17,960 nucleotides of DNA from an uncultured Spirochaetia bacterium (GTDB lineage Bacteria > Spirochaetota > CALGPD01), in contig CALGPD010000033.1 in NCBI GenBank assembly GCA_937960625.1, forward strand, positions 1 through 17,960. The letters are read 5' to 3'. The notes under the pieces were generated by a model that saw only the letters and a list, made by a program, of their open reading frames with translations, ran no database searches and was not told where the DNA came from. Of this stretch, positions 13,771 through 17,960 are shown piece by piece; position 1 is the stretch's first letter, and each line of letters starts with the position of its first letter. The translations under genes and the position numbers were made by a program.

Positions 13771-14190
13771 TTACATAGATATAAATTCGCTTCTTGAAAC
13801 TATTTCAATTCCTGTTTGTTTTAAAGCTTTAATAGCTTTTTCATTATTGTTTAATTTAAAGGCGATTAGCGTTCCTGCTGTTGCATACATATATTCAACA
13901 TTGATTGAATTTTCCGAAAATATTTTAAGTACATTTGCAAGACCGCCGGGTAGATTTGGAATTTTTGCAGCAATTACTTCATTCTGACTTACTGTAAAAC
14001 CTTTATTCATTAATAAATCAGATGCTTTTTCATAATCATCTGTTAACAGCCTAAATATCCCATAACCCTCTGCTGTATCTGAAACTGTGAATCCTTTAAT
14101 ATTTATACTATTTTCCCCTAATAATTCACATATTTCTGCCAAACGCCCTTCTTCATCCTGTATAAAAACCGATAGTTGTTTAATTAACAT
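13771..14190 (-). CDS. tandem ACT-domain protein B
   Basis: A 139-residue protein consisting of two ACT domains (about 1-66 and 68-139) and nothing else. Each has the ACT strand-helix start: LSVFIQDEEGRLAEICELLGENSINIKGF in the first, and IAAKIPNLPGGLANVLKIFSENSINVEYMY in the second. The G-x-L/A positions at the ligand-binding turn are EEGRLAE and LPGGLAN. It is a paralogue of the adjacent protein A; compared with A it is about five residues shorter in the second domain (YATAGTLIAFKL versus YAFAGKLEQSAIMIF). Stand-alone ACT proteins typically bind amino acids and modulate enzymes or transporters. Being encoded between ior/paaK and the symporter, an aromatic amino acid or aryl acid is the obvious candidate ligand. 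The start ATG is 10 bp after protein A's stop, with a weak GGGAT site. Confidence 0.87.
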   Translation of the reverse strand: MLIKQLSVFIQDEEGRLAEICELLGENSINIKGFTVSDTAEGYGIFRLLTDDYEKASDLLMNKGFTVSQNEVIAAKIPNLPGGLANVLKIFSENSINVEYMYATAGTLIAFKLNNNEKAIKALKQTGIEIVSRSEFISM

Positions 14191-14200
14191 ATATTAATCC

Positions 14201-14635
14201 CTAAACCAACTTAACTAATTCTTCGTGAGTTAAAATTTTCAAACTGGTATTTTTTATTGAACTTAAAGCATTTTCTACATCATCAAACCGGAATATCATT
14301 ATTGCAGACTGCTCAAGTTTCCCAGCAAATGCATACATATATTCTACGTTAACTTTATTCTCTTCAAATGTATTTAAAACTTCAAATAAACCGCCGGGCC
14401 TGTCCGGTACTTCAACAGCCAAAACTTCCGTTTCCCTTGCAGTGTATCCGTTATTTTTTAACGTTGCTTGCGCTTTATCCGGTTCATCAACAATAAGGCG
14501 CAATATTCCGAAGTCTTTTGTATCAGCCAAAGATAAAGCACGGATATTTACCAGAACATCTGATAAAACTTTAGTCACTTCAGCCAAACGGCCAATCTTA
14601 TTTTCAATAAAAATTGATATTTGTTTAACCTTCAT
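14201..14635 (-). CDS. tandem ACT-domain protein A
   Basis: A 144-residue protein with two ACT domains (about 1-67 and 69-144): ISIFIENKIGRLAEVTKVLSDVLVNIRAL and LAVEVPDRPGGLFEVLNTFEENKVNVEYMYAF. Genes of this type commonly follow phenylacetate-CoA ligase genes in anaerobes and archaea, which matches its position 14 bp after the paaK copy 2 stop. It has no DNA-binding or catalytic domain, so it probably acts by binding a small molecule and a partner enzyme. The ATG is preceded by GGGGTG about 5 nt upstream. Together with protein B it looks like a local gene duplication. Confidence 0.88.
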   Translation of the reverse strand: MKVKQISIFIENKIGRLAEVTKVLSDVLVNIRALSLADTKDFGILRLIVDEPDKAQATLKNNGYTARETEVLAVEVPDRPGGLFEVLNTFEENKVNVEYMYAFAGKLEQSAIMIFRFDDVENALSSIKNTSLKILTHEELVKLV

Positions 14636-14649
14636 TATTGCACCCCGGA

Positions 14650-15951
14650 TTAACTATTTCTTTTATCAATTACACGGACAGCTTTGCCCATACTTCGCTC
14701 AATTGATTTAGGTTCAACGAGTTTAACTCCTGCTAATAAACCTATATTGCTCTCTATCTCTTTAACGATTTTTTGTTCTAATATTTCCATTTTTTTTATC
14801 TCATCGGAGAAAACCTTATCATTAATTTCAACTTGAACTTCCAATTGGTCCAATGTGCCTGAACGCTCAACAACGAGTTGATAATGAGGCTCGGTTTCTT
14901 CAATTCTAAGTAATATTTCTTCAATCTGAGACGGATAAACATTTACACCGCGTATTATTAACATATCATCCGTACGGCCTTTTAATTTACTTATCCTTGG
15001 CAGTGTTCTTCCGCAAACTTCACATTTTTCATAATTAATTGAAGTTATATCTTTAGTTCTATACCGGATTAAAGGAAATGCCTCTTTTGTTAAGGTTGTT
15101 ATAACGAGTTCACCGTCTTGGCCTTCAGCAACGGGTTCTAAAGTTTCAGGATTGATAATCTCAGGATAAAAAACATCTGAAAAGATATGCAAACCGTTTT
15201 TAGCTTTACATTCCTGCGCAACTCCTGGGCCGATTATCTCTGATAATCCGTATATATCCATTGCGTCAATTCCCCAGACTTTTTCAATTTCATTTCTTAA
15301 ATTTGCTGTCCAGGGTTCAGCGCCGAATATACCGATTTCCAAAGGCAATGCTTTAATATCAACGCCCATTTCCTGAGCAACTTCTGCCATATACAACGCA
15401 TAGGATGGTGTACACGTTAATATCCTCGCTCCGAAATCTCCTAAAAGTTTAATCTGACGCTTGGTTACACCAGATGAAGTTGGAACAATACTGCATTTAA
15501 GTTCAAGCGAACCGTAATGCACACCCAATCCTCCGGTAAATAACCCGTAGCCATAAGCGTTCTGTATAATGTCCCCCGGGTTCCCTCCTGCAACGGCAAT
15601 TGTCCGTGCCATAACAGTACCCCAGAGTTTAATATCATTTTGAGTATAGCCAACTACTGTTGGATTTCCCGTTGTACCGCTTGAAGCGTGAATTTCAAGC
15701 ACTTCATTAAGCGGTTTAGCAAACATTTTAAAAGGATAATTTTGGCGTAAATCTTCTTTTTGAGTAAACGGAAGTTTAGTAATATCATCAATGCTTTTTA
15801 TATCTGAGGGTTTAATACTCGCTTCTTTAAATTTTTTATTATAAAACTCTACATTATCATTTAGCCGTTCAACTAGTTTAATGAGGTAATTGCTTTGAAT
15901 TTCTTTTAACTTATCTTTTCCTGCTGTTTCGATTTCCGGGTTGAAAATCAT
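14650..15951 (-). CDS. paaK: phenylacetate-CoA ligase family protein (copy 2, ior operon)
   Basis: A 433-residue AMP-forming ligase: SSGTTGNP at 90-97, YGLSEIIGPG at 234-243, RYRTKD at 296-301, CEVC at 310-313, GRTDDMLIIRGVNVYPSQIE at 325-344, and the catalytic lysine in SMGKAVRVID (Lys423). It clearly shares ancestry with copy 1 (same length and motif spacing) but has diverged widely, including the substrate-pocket segments (NAYGYGLFTGG versus NMMTYGLFTGG), so the two may use different aryl acids. Its ATG overlaps the iorB stop by 4 bp (ATGA), indicating tight translational coupling with the oxidoreductase. With IorAB it links free arylacetate, arylacetyl-CoA and arylpyruvate. Confidence 0.9.
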   Translation of the reverse strand: MIFNPEIETAGKDKLKEIQSNYLIKLVERLNDNVEFYNKKFKEASIKPSDIKSIDDITKLPFTQKEDLRQNYPFKMFAKPLNEVLEIHASSGTTGNPTVVGYTQNDIKLWGTVMARTIAVAGGNPGDIIQNAYGYGLFTGGLGVHYGSLELKCSIVPTSSGVTKRQIKLLGDFGARILTCTPSYALYMAEVAQEMGVDIKALPLEIGIFGAEPWTANLRNEIEKVWGIDAMDIYGLSEIIGPGVAQECKAKNGLHIFSDVFYPEIINPETLEPVAEGQDGELVITTLTKEAFPLIRYRTKDITSINYEKCEVCGRTLPRISKLKGRTDDMLIIRGVNVYPSQIEEILLRIEETEPHYQLVVERSGTLDQLEVQVEINDKVFSDEIKKMEILEQKIVKEIESNIGLLAGVKLVEPKSIERSMGKAVRVIDKRNS

Positions 15952-16463
15952 TTTCCGCCTCCGAATTGCCTGCCAAGATCAAAAGCTTTTTTATTCGTTT
16001 CAACGAGCTTGGGTTTTATTTTTTCATTTATGGTATGTTTCCACGTTTCTTCACTGATGTCAAGAAAATTTGATAAAATTCCAACTAAAGCAACGTTTTG
16101 GCTTCTAATATTTTCAAGTTTGGCAGTTAATTCATCAGGGCATTCAATAACTTTTCCCTTTTCAGCTAAAAAGTGTTTGTTACGACGGGTTTCCAATGGA
16201 TTTAAAGAAATCATTAAATCAGCATCCCCGGTAGGAATTAAAGGTGAATATACTTTTTTGCCGATCCGTATATGACTGGTTACAGCGCCCCCTCTTTGGG
16301 ACATGCCGTGGACTTCGCTTTTTTTAACATCATAACCGGCTTTCAACGCAGCGTGGCTGATAATGGTACTGGCAAGAATTACACCCTGACCGCCTACACC
16401 GCAAAGAAGAATATTCGTTGTTTTGTTTTTATTATTATTTTTATCTTTATTCTTTTTTCCCAT
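15948..16463 (-). CDS. iorB: indolepyruvate ferredoxin oxidoreductase, beta subunit
   Basis: A 171-residue protein, the pyruvate/ketoisovalerate oxidoreductase 'gamma'-type domain. It shows NILLCGVGGQGVILASTIISHAA (about 17-39, a nucleotide-type loop), SEVHGMSQRGGAVTSHIRIG (49-68, the family hallmark), and PLIPTGDADLMISLNPLETRR. It pairs with IorA to form the enzyme that converts arylpyruvate, CoA and oxidised ferredoxin to arylacetyl-CoA, CO2 and reduced ferredoxin. It is slightly shorter than many (about 190-200). The first 15 residues are an unusual Lys/Asn-rich tract (KKNKDKNNNKNK) encoded by simple A-rich sequence; no later start is plausible. AAGGTG lies 5 nt before the ATG. The gap to iorA is 19 bp. 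Confidence 0.92.
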   Translation of the reverse strand: MGKKNKDKNNNKNKTTNILLCGVGGQGVILASTIISHAALKAGYDVKKSEVHGMSQRGGAVTSHIRIGKKVYSPLIPTGDADLMISLNPLETRRNKHFLAEKGKVIECPDELTAKLENIRSQNVALVGILSNFLDISEETWKHTINEKIKPKLVETNKKAFDLGRQFGGGK

Positions 16464-16482
16464 ACTACACCTTCAAAACGAT

Positions 16483-17960
16483 TTATTTCTTAACAATTGC
16501 TTCAAACTTACACATTTTCGAACAAAGCCCGCAGCCCACACAAAGGTTTTCATCGATCCATACCCTGTCTAATTTTTGGTCTTTTTTCTCGCTGATAACC
16601 GCCGGGCAGCCTATTTTTAAACACAAACCACATCTGGTACATTTATCTTCAAGAACCTGATACTTGCCTTTATACTTTGCTCTGTCAAGTAAAATACATT
16701 CCTGATGAGCGACAATAACAGACAAACCGTCTTTTTCCAAAGCTTCAGAAATGCCGGAGAAAACTTTGTCATAATTCCAAGCCGGTATTTTTACAGCGTG
16801 TTCAACTCCGCAGGATTTTGCAAGCTTTATAAAATCAACTTTTCTTGCCGGTTCACCGGAAAGCTTTTTACCCGAAGCGGGATGATCCTGATGACCTGTC
16901 ATTGCGGTTGTGGCATTATCAAGAATAATAATTACTCCACTATCAAGATTGTACATTACATCAACAAGGCCGGTTATTCCCGAATGAATAAAAGTAGAAT
17001 CACCGATAACAGCAACGACCTTTTTTTTCTGCTCATCCGAAACAGTTGATATAATACCTTCCATCATACCTATTGACGCTCCCATACAAATCGTTGTATG
17101 CATAGCGTTTAAAGGAGGCAAAGTTCCCAATGTATAGCATCCTATATCCCCGGAAACAATACATTTCAACTTTCCTAGTGCTGTAAACACAAACCTATGC
17201 CCACAGCCCGGACAAAGCACGGGTGGACGCGGAGGAACATTCTCAGGCTGTTTTGTTTTCCTGGATTTACCTGAAACGATTTCCTGAACTTTCTCGGGAT
17301 TAAGTTCTCCAAAAACGAATTTATCAGGTTTTGATTTTACCTTTACACCGAGTAACTTTATTTCATTTTCAAAAAATCTATCCAATTCCTCTATTACGTA
17401 GAGTTTTTTTACCTTTTTGGCAAAGTCTTTGATTTTTTTCTCAGGCAATGGCCAGGATAAACCAAGTTTTAAATACGACGCGTTTGGATAAATTTCTTTA
17501 CAATATTGATAACTGACACCGGAAGTTATAATCCCTATTTTATCATCATTCATTTCTACTTTATTTAACTTGGTTTTTTCCGCGTACTCTTTAAGTTTAT
17601 TAAGCCTGTCTTCAATAATCTCATGCCTTAGTCTTGCGTATGCGGGAATCATAACATATTTTTTAGCATTAGTTTCAAACGTTAATTCTTTTTCTTCTGC
17701 TTTACGTTCTTTTATTTTAACCAATGTTTCACTGTGCGAAATACGCGTTGTTGACCTAAGAACAACTGGAGTATCGAATTTCTCGCTGATTTCATAAGCC
17801 TCTTTAATGAAATCAATACACTCCTGCGCATCTGACGGCTCAACTATGGCAAACTTACCGAACCGCGCATAATGCCTTGTATCCTGCTCATTCTGGGATG
17901 AATGCATTCCAGGGTCATCGGCAACGGCAATAACCAGCCCGCCTTTTACTCCTGTATAAG
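16483..17960 (-). CDS. iorA: indolepyruvate ferredoxin oxidoreductase, alpha subunit (partial, 5' end outside window)
   Basis: About 491 residues are visible and the frame stays open to the right edge, where it reads YTGVKGGLVIAVADDPG before MHSSQNEQDTRHYARF. The Met at 17907 is therefore internal, and roughly 100 N-terminal residues are missing. Counting from that Met, the TPP-binding half has CPGCGHRF (232-239), SGDIGCYTLG, AVIGDSTFIHSGITGL (299-314) and DNATTAMTGHQDHP (330-343). The C-terminus holds two [4Fe-4S] sites: Cys423/426/429/434 (the unusual CxxCxxCxxxxCP typical of IorA) and Cys456/459/462/466. This is the catalytic, electron-transferring subunit; it decarboxylates indolepyruvate and other arylpyruvates to aryl-acyl-CoA with ferredoxin. 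It is the first gene of the cluster visible here; the promoter is outside the window. Confidence 0.95.
   Translation of the reverse strand, partial: YTGVKGGLVIAVADDPGMHSSQNEQDTRHYARFGKFAIVEPSDAQECIDFIKEAYEISEKFDTPVVLRSTTRISHSETLVKIKERKAEEKELTFETNAKKYVMIPAYARLRHEIIEDRLNKLKEYAEKTKLNKVEMNDDKIGIITSGVSYQYCKEIYPNASYLKLGLSWPLPEKKIKDFAKKVKKLYVIEELDRFFENEIKLLGVKVKSKPDKFVFGELNPEKVQEIVSGKSRKTKQPENVPPRPPVLCPGCGHRFVFTALGKLKCIVSGDIGCYTLGTLPPLNAMHTTICMGASIGMMEGIISTVSDEQKKKVVAVIGDSTFIHSGITGLVDVMYNLDSGVIIILDNATTAMTGHQDHPASGKKLSGEPARKVDFIKLAKSCGVEHAVKIPAWNYDKVFSGISEALEKDGLSVIVAHQECILLDRAKYKGKYQVLEDKCTRCGLCLKIGCPAVISEKKDQKLDRVWIDENLCVGCGLCSKMCKFEAIVKK

Noticed and set aside
17905..17907. Met at 17907 as the start of iorA
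   Set aside because: The frame continues upstream to the window edge with conserved IorA sequence (YTGVKGGLVIAVADDPG), so this Met is internal.
1..17960. CRISPR array, tRNA/rRNA genes, insertion sequences
   Set aside because: No regularly spaced direct repeats, cloverleaf-type or ribosomal sequence, transposase or terminal repeats were seen on either strand.

Overview
AT-rich DNA (about one third G+C by eye) with nearly all genes on the minus strand. The gene content suggests an uncultured anaerobic bacterium with a Gram-negative type of envelope. The signs are an indolepyruvate:ferredoxin oxidoreductase, Na+-coupled transport, several exported HEAT-like or Ca2+-binding proteins, a membrane-anchored SpoIIE-type phosphatase, and the remains of a very large fused Ser/Thr kinase-histidine kinase of the sort found in cyanobacteria, spirochaetes and related groups. 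I cannot name the phylum. I see no rRNA, tRNA, CRISPR array, insertion sequence or phage gene.

Layout. Positions 1-288 hold the 5' part of an exported protein that runs off the left edge. Positions 387-1115 hold a decayed gene: the N-terminal kinase lobe and the C-terminal ATPase of a giant hybrid kinase joined with the middle missing, plus two single-base frameshifts. Positions 1232-1876 encode an exported helical (HEAT-like) protein. A repeat-rich divergent intergenic region (1877-2184), containing a perfect 20-bp inverted repeat, precedes the only two plus-strand genes: an Mth938-domain protein and a degenerate GxxExxY-family protein. Convergent to them is a class III aminotransferase (argD-like, 3075-4355). 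Next come a translationally coupled pair (a HEAT protein, 4451-5110, and an 823-residue exported transglutaminase-like protein with Ca2+-binding repeats, 5112-7583) and a 7TM-GAF-PAS-PP2C phosphatase with its own promoter (7665-10052).

From 10255 to the right edge is an aryl-acid module, read right to left: iorA (5' end outside the window), iorB, a phenylacetate-CoA ligase (paaK-like), two tandem-ACT proteins, a one-TM small protein and a sodium:solute symporter, ending at a strong stem-loop. A second paaK-like gene lies just beyond that stem-loop. IorAB interconverts arylpyruvates and arylacetyl-CoA using ferredoxin, PaaK joins arylacetates to CoA, ACT domains usually sense amino acids, and the symporter could move the free acid. 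The set therefore reads as a compact, self-regulated and self-transported aromatic-acid/amino-acid pathway. It could run toward oxidation of aromatic amino acids, or as salvage in which imported aryl acids are activated and reductively carboxylated. The direction cannot be settled from sequence.
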